From positions 253,070-317,069 of the forward strand of contig NZ_RCZE01000003.1 in assembly GCF_006438915.1 (NCBI RefSeq): 64,000 nucleotides of DNA, in the 5' to 3' direction. The position numbers and the translations under genes were made by a program. Shown piece by piece: positions 44,342 through 54,331 of the stretch. Within the stretch, counting starts at the first letter, position 1; every line of letters starts with the position of its first letter. The notes below the pieces were generated by a model. That model was given only the letters and a program-made list of their open reading frames with translations. It made no database searches and was not told where the DNA came from. Source of the DNA: Pseudomonas arsenicoxydans. Lineage in GTDB: Bacteria; Pseudomonadota; Gammaproteobacteria; Pseudomonadales; Pseudomonadaceae.

Positions 44342-46270
44342 ATGCGCAGTCGCCTTTTCAGCCTTTTATCTTGCCTGCTTCTTTCTGCCACTGCCGTTCA
44401 ATCAGCCCAGGCGGCGGACCTGTCCACCCAGCGCCAATATTACGATGAAGCCAAGCGCGCCCTGGCCAAAGGCGATACCGGTCCTTACTTTCGCTACAGT
44501 CAGGCCCTCAGTGATTACCCGCTGGAGCCGTACCTGGCCTATGACGAGTTGACCGCTCGCCTGAAAACCGCCAGCAATGCCGAAATCGAGAAATTCCTCG
44601 CAGATCACGGTGACCTGCCGCAAGCCAACTGGATGAAATTGCGCTGGCTGCGCTGGTTGGCCGACCGCGGCGACTGGGCGACCTTCGTCAAGTATTACGA
44701 CCCCAAGCTCAATTTCACCGAACTGGACTGCCTGAATGCGCAGTATCAGATTGGCCACAACCAGAAGACCGAAGGCTATGCCAACGCCAACAAGCTCTGG
44801 CTGACCGGCAAATCCCAACCGGCTGCCTGCGACGCGCTGTTCGGGCAATGGGCTGCCGAAGGTCAACTGACTGAACAAAAACGCTGGGAACGCACCAAGC
44901 TCGCCGCCCAGACGCGCAATTATCCGCTGGCCAACAGTCTGGTTAACGGCCTGACCACCCTCGCCCCTCGCGGTCGTCTTCTGATCGATGTGGCGCAAAA
45001 ACCCGAGCTGCTCAACCAGCCTTCGCGCTTCACCCCGGCTGACGAACCGATGTCCGACGTGGTCAGCCTCGGCCTGCGCCGCCTGGCCAAGCAAGACCCG
45101 GACAAGGCCATGGACCTGCTCGACGGCTATGCCAGCAGCATGCACTTCTCCCGCGACGAAAAAGTGGCGATCGCCCGGGAAATCGGCCTGACGCTGGCGC
45201 GACGCTATGACCCGCGTGCGCTCGACGTCATGACCAAATACGACCCGGAACTGCGCGACAACACCGTGTCCGAATGGCGTCTGCGCCTGCTGCTTCGCCT
45301 GGCTCGCTGGGACGATGCCTATCAGTTGTCTCGCCGCTTGCCACAGGACTTGGCGACCACCAACCGGTGGCGCTACTGGCAGGCCCGCACCCTTGAACTG
45401 GCGCAGCCACAAAACCCGGAAGCGCAGACGCTGTACAAGAGCCTCGCCCACGAACGTGATTTCTATGGCTTCCTTGCCGCCGACCGCTCGCAACAGCCCT
45501 ACTCGCTGATCAACAAGCCGCTGGTACTCAGCCAGGCCACCATCAATAAGGTGCGCAACACACCGGGTATCCGTCGAGCACTGGAGTTCCACGCCCGCGG
45601 ACAGGTCGTCGATGGTCGTCGCGAATGGTATTACGTCAGCCGTCACTTCAACCGTGACGAGATGGTTGCGCAGGCGAAACTGGCCTACGACCTGAAATGG
45701 TATTTCCCGGCGATCCGCACCATCAGCCAGGCGCAGTACTGGGACGATCTGGACATCCGCTTCCCGATGGCCCACCGCGAAACCCTGGTCCGCGAAGCCA
45801 AAGTACGCGGCCTGCACTCCAGCTGGGTGTTCGCCATTACGCGCCAGGAAAGTGCTTTCATGGACGACGCCCGCTCTGGCGTCGGCGCCAGCGGCCTGAT
45901 GCAACTGATGCCCGGCACTGCCAAGGAAACCGCACGCAAGTTCAGCATTCCGCTGGCCTCGCCGCAGCAAGTGCTCGACCCGGACAAAAACATCCAGCTC
46001 GGCGCCGCGTACCTGAGCCAGGTCCATGCCCAGTTCAACGGTAACCGCGTCCTCGCCTCCGCCGCCTACAACGCCGGCCCCGGCCGCGTACGCCAGTGGC
46101 TGCGCGGCGCAGACCACCTGAGCTTCGACGTTTGGGTGGAAAGCATCCCTTTCGACGAAACCCGTCAGTATGTGCAGAACGTGCTGTCGTACTCGGTGAT
46201 CTACGGCGAGAAGCTAAATTCGCCACAGCCGTTGGTGGATTGGCATGAGCGGTATTTTGACGATCAGTGA
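44342..46270 (+). CDS. slt: Soluble lytic murein transglycosylase Slt
   Basis: A 642-aa periplasmic enzyme that cleaves peptidoglycan to 1,6-anhydromuropeptides. Signal peptide MRSRLFSLLSCLLLSATAVQ...AQA|AD; a large all-helical superhelical (U/L) domain to about residue 470; then a GH23 domain: catalytic Glu503 (ITRQESAFM), GASGLMQLMPGTAKETA, AAYNAGPGRV, ESIPFDETRQYVQNVL. Start chosen at the ATG that gives a clean signal peptide. A hairpin lies in the leader. Its products feed the NagZ recycling step. Confidence 0.96.
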   Translation: MRSRLFSLLSCLLLSATAVQSAQAADLSTQRQYYDEAKRALAKGDTGPYFRYSQALSDYPLEPYLAYDELTARLKTASNAEIEKFLADHGDLPQANWMKLRWLRWLADRGDWATFVKYYDPKLNFTELDCLNAQYQIGHNQKTEGYANANKLWLTGKSQPAACDALFGQWAAEGQLTEQKRWERTKLAAQTRNYPLANSLVNGLTTLAPRGRLLIDVAQKPELLNQPSRFTPADEPMSDVVSLGLRRLAKQDPDKAMDLLDGYASSMHFSRDEKVAIAREIGLTLARRYDPRALDVMTKYDPELRDNTVSEWRLRLLLRLARWDDAYQLSRRLPQDLATTNRWRYWQARTLELAQPQNPEAQTLYKSLAHERDFYGFLAADRSQQPYSLINKPLVLSQATINKVRNTPGIRRALEFHARGQVVDGRREWYYVSRHFNRDEMVAQAKLAYDLKWYFPAIRTISQAQYWDDLDIRFPMAHRETLVREAKVRGLHSSWVFAITRQESAFMDDARSGVGASGLMQLMPGTAKETARKFSIPLASPQQVLDPDKNIQLGAAYLSQVHAQFNGNRVLASAAYNAGPGRVRQWLRGADHLSFDVWVESIPFDETRQYVQNVLSYSVIYGEKLNSPQPLVDWHERYFDDQ

Positions 46271-46282
46271 TCCGACCAGATG

Positions 46283-46319
46283 CAAAAAAAGCCCGCATTT
46301 AGAAATGCGGGCTTTTTTT
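46283..46319. terminator. Terminator after slt
   Basis: AAAAAAAGCCCGCATTT-AG-AAATGCGGGCTTTTTTT, a perfect 17-bp bidirectional stem-loop. Confidence 0.95.
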
Positions 46320-46344
46320 GGAGCTCAACCCGCGAAGTAGTCCA

Positions 46345-47369
46345 TCAAAGCCGTTCCACGGTTTTCTCACCAAATTGGGTCAGGCGATATCGCTGAGCCG
46401 GGCTGCGAGGTGAATCCGGGTCAGTCATCTCTATCAAACCAACAAACAATGCAGGTTTGAGATAGTTTGCCCTAAGGTCGCCTTGTGAGCCAACCCGACC
46501 CTCACCATCAGCTCGTTAACCTTGAGTGGGGGACTGTCTCGCAGGGTATTGAGCAATTTCGCTACATGGTCGGTTACTTGGTCGGTTACTTGGTCGATTG
46601 CCGGCTCGCTTCGGGTCGCTTCTTTCAATGCGAGACTCAATGCTTGCAGCATGAACTCGACAAAAGGAGTCGCTTCGGCCAATTGATCGGATGCCGACAA
46701 CGCTGCGTAATAAGCGTCCTGCTGCTCTCGAATCACCGCTTCGACCGGCAAATAGGCCAACATTGACCGCCATCGACTGAGTATCAAGGTTTGCCAGAGT
46801 CGCCCCATTCGCCCATTCCCATCTGCGAAAGGATGAATGAACTCAAACTCATAGTGGAACACGCAGCTTACGATCAATGGATGCCAATCCGATTCGCCGA
46901 GCCACGCCAGCAAATCATCCATCAAGTGCGCAACGCGACTCGGTGGTGGCGCCATGTGGACTAATTTTCCCCCCCGGTAAATGCCCACACCGGCACGGCG
47001 AAACTGTCCGCAATCATCAATTAATCCGCCCATTAGCAATTCATGCGCCCGAAGCAGGTCGGACGGATTACTCGATTGCCACCCTGGCATGGCTTCATAG
47101 GCCGCAAAAGCGTTACGCACTTCCTGAATTTCCCGCGGAAGGCCAAGTACCTGCCGCCCAGCCAGAACAGCGGTCACCTGCTCGATGCTGAGGGTATTAT
47201 TCTCAATCGCCAAAGACGCCTGAATCGTACGAATCCGGTTGCTGCGACGTAACTGAGGCGTCTGCAGCCTCTCATCCACAGCCGTAAGCTGACCGATTTG
47301 CTCACTGATCTCTGCGACCAGCGTCAGCATTCTCGTGGTCAGGGTCAACGGTGGTTGATATCGGCTCAT
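46345..47369 (-). pseudogene. Fic-family AMPylase gene with a C-terminal frameshift
   Basis: Frame 1 (MSRYQPPLTLTTRML...) has a class-II inhibitory motif SLAIEN (about residue 50) and an intact Fic core HPFADGNGRMGR, then TDQVTDQVTDHV and a winged-helix start. It stops at 46434 after NLHCLLV. One base appears lost at about 46473-46476: from there the other frame gives RANYLKPALFVGLIEMTDPD and SPRSPAQRYRLTQFGEKTVE, 42 codons to a stop at 46345, which completes the winged helix seen in relatives. The AMP-transfer domain itself is whole, so a truncated but active enzyme is possible. The start could also be 47402. A sequencing error cannot be excluded. Confidence 0.8.
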
Positions 47370-47437
47370 ATCCTCATCCAGGCTCGAAAAAGAGGTCGAC
47401 ATAATGCCCGAACACTGCACGTTTCAGCAGTTCTGAT

Positions 47438-49204
47438 TCATGCGACTACATGCCCATCACTGAACTGCAACGCCGCCAACCGCGCATACAGCGCATTGCT
47501 CGCAATCAACGCCTGATGCGTGCCCACCGCCACTAACTTCCCTTGATCCATCACCGCGATCCGGTCGGCGTTTTTCACCGTGGCCAAACGGTGGGCGATC
47601 ACCAGCGTGGTGCGGTTTTTCATCAGTCTGGGCAGGGCTTGCTGGATCAGGTGTTCGCTCTGGGCATCGAGGGCGCTGGTGGCTTCGTCGAGCAACAGGA
47701 TTGGCGCGTCCACCAGCAATGCGCGAGCGATGGCCAGGCGCTGGCGCTGACCACCAGATAAACCGAGGCCGCCGTCGCCCAGATGCGTCTGGTAACCGTG
47801 GGGCATTTGCTCGATGAAGTCGTGGGCGTAGGCGATCTTTGCCGCTTCCTGAACCTGGGCCAGGGTTGCGCCCGGATTACCGTAGCGAATGTTCTCTTCG
47901 ATGCTGCCGTAGAACAGCGCAGGGTTTTGCGAAACCAGCGCAAAATTCCGACGCAGGTCGAGTGGATCGAGTTGGGTCAACGGCACGCCATCAAGCAGGA
48001 TGATCCCCGCGGCCGGGTCGTAAAAGCGCAGCAACAGGTCATACACGGTGGACTTGCCGGCACCAGACGGCCCCACCAGCGCGAGGGTTTCGCCTGCGTT
48101 AATGGTCAGATTCAAGCCATCGACGGCGTAACTTTCGGGTCGAGACGGATAGGAAAATCGCACGTCCTGTAGAACCAGATCGCCCTTCACTCGCTCTGGC
48201 AAGGTCACCAGACCGGTGGTCGGCGGCTGGATGATGTTTTCCGAACGCAGCAATTCGGCAATCCGCTCGGCCGCACCTGCTGCTCGCTGCAACTCGCCAA
48301 TCACTTCGCTCAATGTGCCGAAGGCGCTACCGACGATCAGGCTGTAGAAGACAAACGCCGCGAGCTCACCTGCCGAGATCCGGCCGGCAATCACGTCCAT
48401 CCCGCCGACCCACAGCATCACCCCCACCGCGCCCAATACCAGCACGATCACCAGCGTGATCAGCCAGGCACGCTGGAAGATGCGTTTACGCGCGGTGTCG
48501 AACGCCTGTTCCACGGTCACGGCAAAACGCTGCTCGTCCTGGACCTGATGGTTGTAGGCCTGCACGGTTTTGATCTGGCCGAGGGTTTCGGAGACATAAC
48601 TGCCGATATCGGCAATCCGGTCCTGGCTCAGGCGCGACAGATTGCGCACCCGTCGACCGAAAATCAGGATCGGGGCAATCACCAGCGGCAACGCAATTAC
48701 TACGATGCTGGTGAGCTTGGGGTTGGTGATAAACAGCAGCACAATCCCGCCGATGACCATTAGCAGATTGCGCAGGAACAGCGACAACGAAGAGCCGATC
48801 ACCGATTGCAGCAACGTGGTGTCGGCGGTCAGCCGCGACTGGATTTCAGAACTGCGATTGTTTTCGTAGAAACCCGGATGCAGATAAACCAGGTGGTTGA
48901 AGACCTGCCGGCGGATGTCTGCGACCACACGCTCGCCGATCCACGACACCAGGTAAAAACGCGCAAAGGTGCCGATCGCCAGCCCCACCACCAACACCAT
49001 GAACAAGCCGATGGACTGATTGAGCAGGTGCGGTGACTGGGTCATGAACCCCTGATCCACCAGCAGGCGAATGCCCTGCCCCATCGACAAAGTAATGCCG
49101 GCGGTGACAATCAACGCGAGCAACGCGCCAAAGGCTTGCCAGCGATAAGGCGCAAGAAAGCGAAGGGTCAGGCGAATCGCGCGGCGGTGACGGGCAGAGA
49201 GCAT
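47438..49204 (-). CDS. ABC half-transporter (MsbA/multidrug type, fused TMD-NBD)
   Basis: A 588-aa inner-membrane exporter subunit working as a homodimer. Six TM helices (residues 20-300), coupling segment VSETLGQIKTVQAYNHQ, then an ATPase: Walker A LVGPSGAGKSTVYDLLLRFY, Q-loop LVSQNPALFYGS, signature LSGGQRQRLAIARALL, Walker B ILLLDEATSALD, H-loop IAHRLATV. The ATPase and VQDVRFSYPSRP-type entry are of the ABCB class used for lipids or drugs; the substrate is unknown. Monocistronic; the Fic gene lies downstream. Confidence 0.9.
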   Translation of the reverse strand: MLSARHRRAIRLTLRFLAPYRWQAFGALLALIVTAGITLSMGQGIRLLVDQGFMTQSPHLLNQSIGLFMVLVVGLAIGTFARFYLVSWIGERVVADIRRQVFNHLVYLHPGFYENNRSSEIQSRLTADTTLLQSVIGSSLSLFLRNLLMVIGGIVLLFITNPKLTSIVVIALPLVIAPILIFGRRVRNLSRLSQDRIADIGSYVSETLGQIKTVQAYNHQVQDEQRFAVTVEQAFDTARKRIFQRAWLITLVIVLVLGAVGVMLWVGGMDVIAGRISAGELAAFVFYSLIVGSAFGTLSEVIGELQRAAGAAERIAELLRSENIIQPPTTGLVTLPERVKGDLVLQDVRFSYPSRPESYAVDGLNLTINAGETLALVGPSGAGKSTVYDLLLRFYDPAAGIILLDGVPLTQLDPLDLRRNFALVSQNPALFYGSIEENIRYGNPGATLAQVQEAAKIAYAHDFIEQMPHGYQTHLGDGGLGLSGGQRQRLAIARALLVDAPILLLDEATSALDAQSEHLIQQALPRLMKNRTTLVIAHRLATVKNADRIAVMDQGKLVAVGTHQALIASNALYARLAALQFSDGHVVA

Positions 49205-49336
49205 CAGGGTTATCCAGTACGCAGTTGATATGACCAGCCTACACGGTCAGCGGGTGAACGCTGTAAATCACAATGAGTCAGGTTAATTATGACCGCGACG
49301 ACTAGGCCCTAGACGCTATTGGTCTAAAGTCCGGGT

Positions 49337-49373
49337 GGCAACGTTTTTAAATTTCTGGTGGAGTGACGTTGCC
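49337..49373 (+). promoter_or_regulatory. Leader inverted repeat before the 59-aa protein gene
   Basis: GGCAACGT (49337-49344) and ACGTTGCC (49366-49373), a perfect 8-bp arm pair around a 21-base A/T-rich loop, 85 bases before the ATG. It may be an operator or mRNA structure. The rest of 49205-49457 shows no gene. Confidence 0.4.
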
Positions 49374-49457
49374 GTTCGGGAAAGATCGCAGGGAGTTGTC
49401 ATAGCCCGGTCACCTGAAGGTTCTAAAGTAGGCACACACCTGAAGAGGAGACAGGCC

Positions 49458-49637
49458 ATGTCCTTGCAAAACAGCAGCGAAGACAAGATTCAAGTGATCC
49501 GCACGCAGCCACACCAGTCTCTGGGGTGCTCGATTATCGATGCCGAAGGGCGTGAAGTACCGATCACTGAAGACATGATCCAGGACGCATGCCGCGAACT
49601 GGAAAAGCGATTGGTCAAGCCTGCCGAAGAAAAGTGA
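49458..49637 (+). CDS. Small PA1571-like conserved protein (59 aa)
   Basis: MSLQNSSEDKIQVIRTQPHQ, then GCSIIDAEGREVPITEDMIQ and a charged helix DACRELEKRLVKP. A strong GAGGAG site fixes this start although the frame is open for 41 codons upstream. It resembles a small family known in Pseudomonas as PA1571; the assignment is from memory. Function unknown. Followed by a clear terminator, so it is a separate transcript. Confidence 0.8.
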   Translation: MSLQNSSEDKIQVIRTQPHQSLGCSIIDAEGREVPITEDMIQDACRELEKRLVKPAEEK

Positions 49638-49655
49638 TATAGCCAACGTCTTCTT

Positions 49656-49683
49656 GACCCGGCCCTGGTTGGCCGGGTTTTTT
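49656..49683 (+). terminator. Terminator after the 59-aa protein gene
   Basis: ACCCGGCC-CTGGTT-GGCCGGGT followed by T6. Confidence 0.92.
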
Positions 49684-49714
49684 ATGGGCGCTTTTTCAGG
49701 GTGCTGCGCACCCT

Positions 49715-49805
49715 ATCGCGGGCAAGCCACGCTCCCATAGATTTTGGGTCATCCACCCAGTGAGCGAACGACCCAAGACCTGTAGGAGCGTGGCTTGCCC
49801 GCGAT
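49715..49805. repeat. REPIN, class C
   Basis: Inverted pair built on ATCGCGGGCAAGCCACGCTC and its complement, between convergent genes. The unit differs from class A at several central bases. Confidence 0.88.
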
Positions 49806-49820
49806 GGAGCCAACCCGGTT

Positions 49821-50963
49821 TCAGATGAGCGAAGCCCCCAAAGCCGCCACAATCTTCTGCAACTCAGCCGAATCCCCCTCAATCCGCACCTGCAACCCAT
49901 CAATCTCCCGACGCGACGGGTAATGCTTGCGCAGCGCATCAAACGCCGCACGCTGTTCGCTCACATTGCCGACCAGGCTGCGACGAAAGTCCGCATCGTC
50001 ACGGCGCGGGTCATACACACCACGGCACAGCATGGCCAACGCCCACGCCGGATCAGCCTGCGCATGCAGAGTCACTTGCGACAACCAAGGCGCCGGCAGC
50101 AAATCACTCAGGCTGACCTGAGCCGGCTGCCCGAGAAACTCGCAATACGCCTGATAAATCTGCGCCGTCCCACGCTGTTTGCCATCAAGGCTGTAACCGG
50201 CAATGTGCGGCGTCGCCAGCACGCATAGTTCAGCCAACGGCACGTCGACCTCAGGCTCGCCTTCCCAAACATCGAGCACCGCTTGCAGGTCTTCGCGCTC
50301 AAGCAGCACCTGGCGCAGGGCGGCGTTGTCGACCACCGGGCCACGACTGGCGTTGATCAGCCAGGCGCCAGGCTTGAGCTGGCCCAAGCGTTTTTTATCG
50401 AACAGGTGCCAGGTCGACTGCGCGCCGTGCTTCTTTAATGGCGTGTGCAGGCTGATGACATCGCACTGTTCGATGATCTGTTCGAGGCTGACAAAATCAC
50501 CGCCCTCAGCCGCCTGCCGGGGCGGATCGCACACCAGAACGTTCCAGCCAAGGCCTTGCAGGACCTTGACGAGACGCCCGCCGACTTCGCCGGCACCGAC
50601 CACGCCATACGTGCGCCGGGTCAGGTCAGCGCCTTCGATTTCAGCCAGGGTCAGCAGACTGCCGAGCACATAGTCGACCACGCCCCGGGCATTGCAGCCG
50701 GGTGCGCTGGACCAGGTGATGCCGGCTTGCTGAAAGTAATCCAGGTCCAGGTGATCGGTGCCGATGGTGCACGTGCCGACAAAGCGCACGTTGCTGCCCT
50801 CGAGCAAGGCACGATTGACGTTGGTCACCGAGCGGACCAGCAGCACATCGGCTTGCTCGACGGTGGCGCGGTCGATGGAGCGTCCCGGAACCCGGCGGAT
50901 TTCACCGAAACCGGAAAAGAAAGCATCAAGCAGCGGGATATTTTCGTCGGCAACAATCAGCAT
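49821..50963 (-). CDS. pdxB: Erythronate-4-phosphate dehydrogenase PdxB
   Basis: A 380-aa enzyme of pyridoxal-5-phosphate synthesis that oxidises 4-phosphoerythronate. It has the D-isomer 2-hydroxyacid dehydrogenase fold: [18 protein letters not shown] loop [43 protein letters not shown] and [13 protein letters not shown], plus the PdxB-specific C-terminal dimer domain ([15 protein letters not shown]). Start fixed by a perfect AAAGGAG; the frame extends 48 codons upstream without meaning. Confidence 0.96.
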   Translation of the reverse strand: MLIVADENIPLLDAFFSGFGEIRRVPGRSIDRATVEQADVLLVRSVTNVNRALLEGSNVRFVGTCTIGTDHLDLDYFQQAGITWSSAPGCNARGVVDYVLGSLLTLAEIEGADLTRRTYGVVGAGEVGGRLVKVLQGLGWNVLVCDPPRQAAEGGDFVSLEQIIEQCDVISLHTPLKKHGAQSTWHLFDKKRLGQLKPGAWLINASRGPVVDNAALRQVLLEREDLQAVLDVWEGEPEVDVPLAELCVLATPHIAGYSLDGKQRGTAQIYQAYCEFLGQPAQVSLSDLLPAPWLSQVTLHAQADPAWALAMLCRGVYDPRRDDADFRRSLVGNVSEQRAAFDALRKHYPSRREIDGLQVRIEGDSAELQKIVAALGASLI

Positions 50964-51044
50964 GGTGGGCTCCTTTGGCGGATCGGCAGTGTAGGCGGAG
51001 ATGACCTTTGTGAGCCAGCAAGCATTAAAGTCACCGCGCCCTCT

Positions 51045-51174
51045 GTGGCGAGGGAGCTTGCTCCCGCTGGATTGCGCAGCAATCCCAAAGTCTTCCCACG
51101 CAAACACCCGTTGAAATCATGTTGCTTGGATTAGGGCCGCTTCGCAGCCCAACGGGGGCAAGCCCCCTCGCCAC
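51045..51174. repeat. REPIN, class D
   Basis: GTGGCGAGGGAGCTTGCTCC at 51045 and the related complement (GGGGGCAAGCCCCCTCGCCAC) ending at 51174. The arms are imperfect and the loop is about 70 bases. Between divergent pdxB and the MATE gene, so promoter regions flank it. Confidence 0.85.
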
Positions 51175-51297
51175 AATGGAGCCTGGCGTGACATTGGATT
51201 GTTGATTACAAATCCCTAACACAGGACTTTTCCTGACCGCTGCGTCAGGGCGTAGAATGCTTCGCCTTGCGCATCAACACCTTTGGACGTTTCGCCT

Positions 51298-52707
51298 TTG
51301 AATTCCGTGACCGACAGCCTTGCCGCTACCTCCCTCACCCGCCCGGCCCGGGTTCGCCTGGAGCTGAAAAACCTGCTCACCCTTGCGCTGCCGATCATGA
51401 TCGCGCAACTGGCAACCACCGCAATGGGGTTCGTCGATGCGGTGATGGCGGGCCGGGTCGGGCCTCGGGATCTGGCGGCGGTGGCACTGGGCAACTCCAT
51501 CTGGGTGCCGGTGTTTCTGCTGATGACCGGCACCTTGCTGGCCACCACGCCAAAAGTCGCCCAGCGCTTTGGCGCCGGCACCCACAGCGAAATCGGGCCG
51601 ATTGTGCGTCAGGCACTGTGGCTCGCCCTGGTGGTGGGTTTGATGGCGACCGGCATGCTGTTCAGCGCCGAGCCGATCCTGCACATGATGAAGGTCGATC
51701 CCGAATTGATCGGGCCGTGCATGCAATACCTGCACGGCATCGCCAGCGGCTTGCCCGCTGTCGCCTTCTACCATGTGTTGCGCTGCTTCAGTGATGGCCT
51801 GGGGCGTACGCGTCCGGCGATGGTGCTGGGCCTGTGCGGGTTGGCGCTGAACATTCCACTCAATTACATTTTCATCTATGGCCACTTCGGTGTACCGGCC
51901 ATGGGCGGTGTCGGCTGCGGCTGGGCCACGGCGATTGTGATGTGGGTGATGGCGCTGGGCATGGCCGGTTGGGAGCGTTGGGCGCCGGCGTATCAGTCGA
52001 GCCAGTTGTTCAGCCGTTTTGACTGGCCGCAATGGTCGGTGATCAAGCGCTTGCTGGGCATTGGCCTGCCGATCGGCATCGCGGTGTTTGCCGAGTCGAG
52101 CATCTTTGCAGTGATTGCGCTGCTGATCGGCAGTCTCGGCGCCAACGTGGTCGCCGGGCATCAGATCGCCCTGAACTTCAGCTCGCTGGTGTTCATGATT
52201 CCTTACGCCCTCGGCATGGCTGTGACGGTGCGGGTCGGCCAGGCCCTCGGTCGACAGGAACCACGCGAGGCGCGTTTCGCCGCCGGTGTCGGCATGGGCA
52301 CGGCGCTGGCGTATGCCTGCCTGTCCGCGAGCATGATGCTGTTGCTGCGCGAGCACATTGCAGCGATCTACACCGCTGACCCGACAGTGATTCGAGTGGC
52401 CGCGATGCTGATCGTGTACTCGGCGCTGTTCCAGTTTTCCGATGCCATTCAGGTGACGGCGGCCGGCGCATTGCGCGGGTATCAGGACACGCGGGTGACG
52501 ATGATCCTGACCCTGTTCGCCTACTGGGGGATTGGTTTGCCGGTGGGTTACGCGCTGGGCCTGACCGATTGGCTAGGTGCGCCAAGTGGCCCGAGCGGGC
52601 TGTGGCAAGGTTTGATCGTGGGCTTGAGTTGCGCGGCGCTGATGCTGTCGATCCGCCTGGCGCGCAGCGCACGCAAGCGGATCCGCATCAGTCATTCGGC
52701 GGGTTAA
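51298..52707 (+). CDS. MATE-family multidrug efflux pump (PmpM/NorM-like)
   Basis: A 469-aa, 12-TM cation-coupled exporter: [20 protein letters not shown] in TM1, [32 protein letters not shown], and the second-half [15 protein letters not shown] and [13 protein letters not shown]. This is the NorM branch, and PmpM of P. aeruginosa is the closest named relative. TTG start (MNSVTDSL) chosen because it lies 9 bases after GGACG and matches relatives; a GTG three codons later is an alternative. The last bases overlap the tusA stop tail to tail (TTAA). Confidence 0.9.
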   Translation: MNSVTDSLAATSLTRPARVRLELKNLLTLALPIMIAQLATTAMGFVDAVMAGRVGPRDLAAVALGNSIWVPVFLLMTGTLLATTPKVAQRFGAGTHSEIGPIVRQALWLALVVGLMATGMLFSAEPILHMMKVDPELIGPCMQYLHGIASGLPAVAFYHVLRCFSDGLGRTRPAMVLGLCGLALNIPLNYIFIYGHFGVPAMGGVGCGWATAIVMWVMALGMAGWERWAPAYQSSQLFSRFDWPQWSVIKRLLGIGLPIGIAVFAESSIFAVIALLIGSLGANVVAGHQIALNFSSLVFMIPYALGMAVTVRVGQALGRQEPREARFAAGVGMGTALAYACLSASMMLLLREHIAAIYTADPTVIRVAAMLIVYSALFQFSDAIQVTAAGALRGYQDTRVTMILTLFAYWGIGLPVGYALGLTDWLGAPSGPSGLWQGLIVGLSCAALMLSIRLARSARKRIRISHSAG

Positions 52708-52955
52708 GCGAGTTTCTTGCGGATCCAGTACAGATAGGTGCCCGCCTCTTCGTGCTGCGCCACCAGTTCATGGTCAAGAAACACGCAGAACTTGGGAATG
52801 TCGCGACGGGTCGACGGATCGGTCGCGATCACCTTGAGCAGGCCGCCGGGCACCAGGTCGCGAATGTGCTGGTGCAGCATCATCACCGGTTCCGGGCAGT
52901 TGAGGCCGGTGGCGTCGAGGGTGCCGTCTACCGGCGTATCAAGCATTTCACTCAT
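52704..52955 (-). CDS. tusA: Sulfur-transfer protein TusA
   Basis: An 83-aa TusA/SirA protein that carries persulfide sulfur for tRNA 2-thiouridine and other thio-cofactors. Active Cys in the family motif GLNCPEPVM (CPxP, about residue 20) and [19 protein letters not shown]. Strong AGGAG. Its stop codon shares four bases with the oppositely directed MATE gene stop. Confidence 0.95.
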   Translation of the reverse strand: MSEMLDTPVDGTLDATGLNCPEPVMMLHQHIRDLVPGGLLKVIATDPSTRRDIPKFCVFLDHELVAQHEEAGTYLYWIRKKLA

Positions 52956-53001
52956 GATCAACTCCTGAAACTGGCCGGCATTGTCGCGCATTGCCGGGTT
53001 T

Positions 53002-53130
53002 GTGGCGAGGGAGCTTGCTCCCGCTGGGTCGCGAAGCGGCCCCGGTTCTGGCTATGCGGACTAACGGAAGATCTCGGCTTCTGGTTTTAGGGCTGCTGCG
53101 CAGCCCAGCGGGAGCAAGCTCCCTCGCCAC
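53002..53130. repeat. REPIN, class D
   Basis: GTGGCGAGGGAGCTTGCTCC... and its complement ending at 53130, between tandem rlmM and tusA. Same unit as at 51045; the two copies are under 2 kb apart. Confidence 0.9.
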
Positions 53131-53159
53131 AAAAGCCCACACACGCGGGTTTGCGTGTA

Positions 53160-54233
53160 TCAGCGGGATTTCGGTTTCTTTACGTCCAGCCGGCGCAGGT
53201 GGCAGGTCACTTCCTCACGGTCGTGATACAGCTGCTTGCAGCCGATCTCAACCCGAATGCCGCGCTCCTTGAACCCATCGGCGATGCGCTCGAGCAAGCG
53301 CTTCACTTCGGCATAACGCTGTTTCATTGGCAGTTTGAGGTTGACCACCGCTTCCCGGCAATGCCCCTCGCCAATCCACTCTTCGAGCATCGCGGCGTTG
53401 CGCGCTGGCTTCTCGACGATGTCGCAAACCATCCAGTCCACCGGCTGCCGGGGCTTGTAGGTAAAACCGTCGGCCATCAAGTGCTGCACCAGACCGGTGT
53501 CCATCAGGCTTTCGGCCATCGGGCCATTGTCGATGGCGGTCACCAGCATGCCGCGGTTGACCAGTTGCCAGGTCCAGCCGCCGGGCGCAGCGCCGAGGTC
53601 AACGCCGGTCATGTCACTGTGCAGACGCTCATCCCACTGGTCACGCGGGATGAAGTGATGCCAGGCCTCTTCCAGTTTCAGCGTCGAGCGGCTTGGTGCC
53701 TCACGCGGAAACTTCAGGCGCGGAATGCCCATTGGCCACATCGCCGAGTTATTCGACTCGGCCAGGCCCATGAACACTTCACGGCCACTCTTGAACGTCA
53801 ACAGCAGACGCGGTTTGTGCGCATCTTCCACCAGTTTGCCAGCGGCCATCAGCGCCTTGCGTAAGTGACCTTCAAACTTCTTGCAGAAGTTCGACAGTTC
53901 CTTGCCATCGTTGGTGTCGACCATTTCCAGCCACAGGCTGCCGCACAGCGCAAAGTCCGCCATGTGCGCGAGGATCACGCTGATGCGGTCGGTTTCCGGC
54001 AGATCAATAAAGATCCCGCGCGCCCATTGGCGCGGGAAGATCAGCTCGGCGAAACGCTGGCCACGCATCAAGCGCTCGGCACCGTCTTCTTCGGTGCAGA
54101 TGAATTCGGCGCAGGCGCTGGCGGTTTTGGCTTTGGCATAACCGGCCACGTTCAGGCGGGCAGCGTGTTCGGCAATCTCGGAACAGACTTCGCCTTCGAA
54201 GCCCGGCCGGCAATGCATAAAGAGGGTGTTCAT
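53160..54233 (-). CDS. rlmM: 23S rRNA 2'-O-ribose methyltransferase RlmM
   Basis: A 357-aa enzyme that methylates C2498 of 23S rRNA. The N-terminal THUMP-like half (1-170, EFICTEEDGAERLMRGQRF) precedes a Rossmann methyltransferase: SAM motif GVDLGAAPGGWTWQL at about 210, WMVCDIVEKP, NLKLPMKQRY and the catalytic KDKE-type Lys set. Start after AGGAG. A REPIN separates it from tusA downstream. Confidence 0.95.
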   Translation of the reverse strand: MNTLFMHCRPGFEGEVCSEIAEHAARLNVAGYAKAKTASACAEFICTEEDGAERLMRGQRFAELIFPRQWARGIFIDLPETDRISVILAHMADFALCGSLWLEMVDTNDGKELSNFCKKFEGHLRKALMAAGKLVEDAHKPRLLLTFKSGREVFMGLAESNNSAMWPMGIPRLKFPREAPSRSTLKLEEAWHHFIPRDQWDERLHSDMTGVDLGAAPGGWTWQLVNRGMLVTAIDNGPMAESLMDTGLVQHLMADGFTYKPRQPVDWMVCDIVEKPARNAAMLEEWIGEGHCREAVVNLKLPMKQRYAEVKRLLERIADGFKERGIRVEIGCKQLYHDREEVTCHLRRLDVKKPKSR

Positions 54234-54331
54234 TGAATCTCCTGGGCAATCGGCAATGAATCGATGCGCAAACTTGCCCTGTAGCAAAGCCTGTCACGAA
54301 AACCGGCGCATGATAGCCGAGTTCGGAACCT

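Noticed and set aside
46560..46612. Tandem GTCGGTTACTTG repeats inside the Fic gene as a CRISPR-like or mobile repeat
   Set aside because: They encode the in-frame peptide TDQVTDQVTDHV, common in this Fic family; three short units only.
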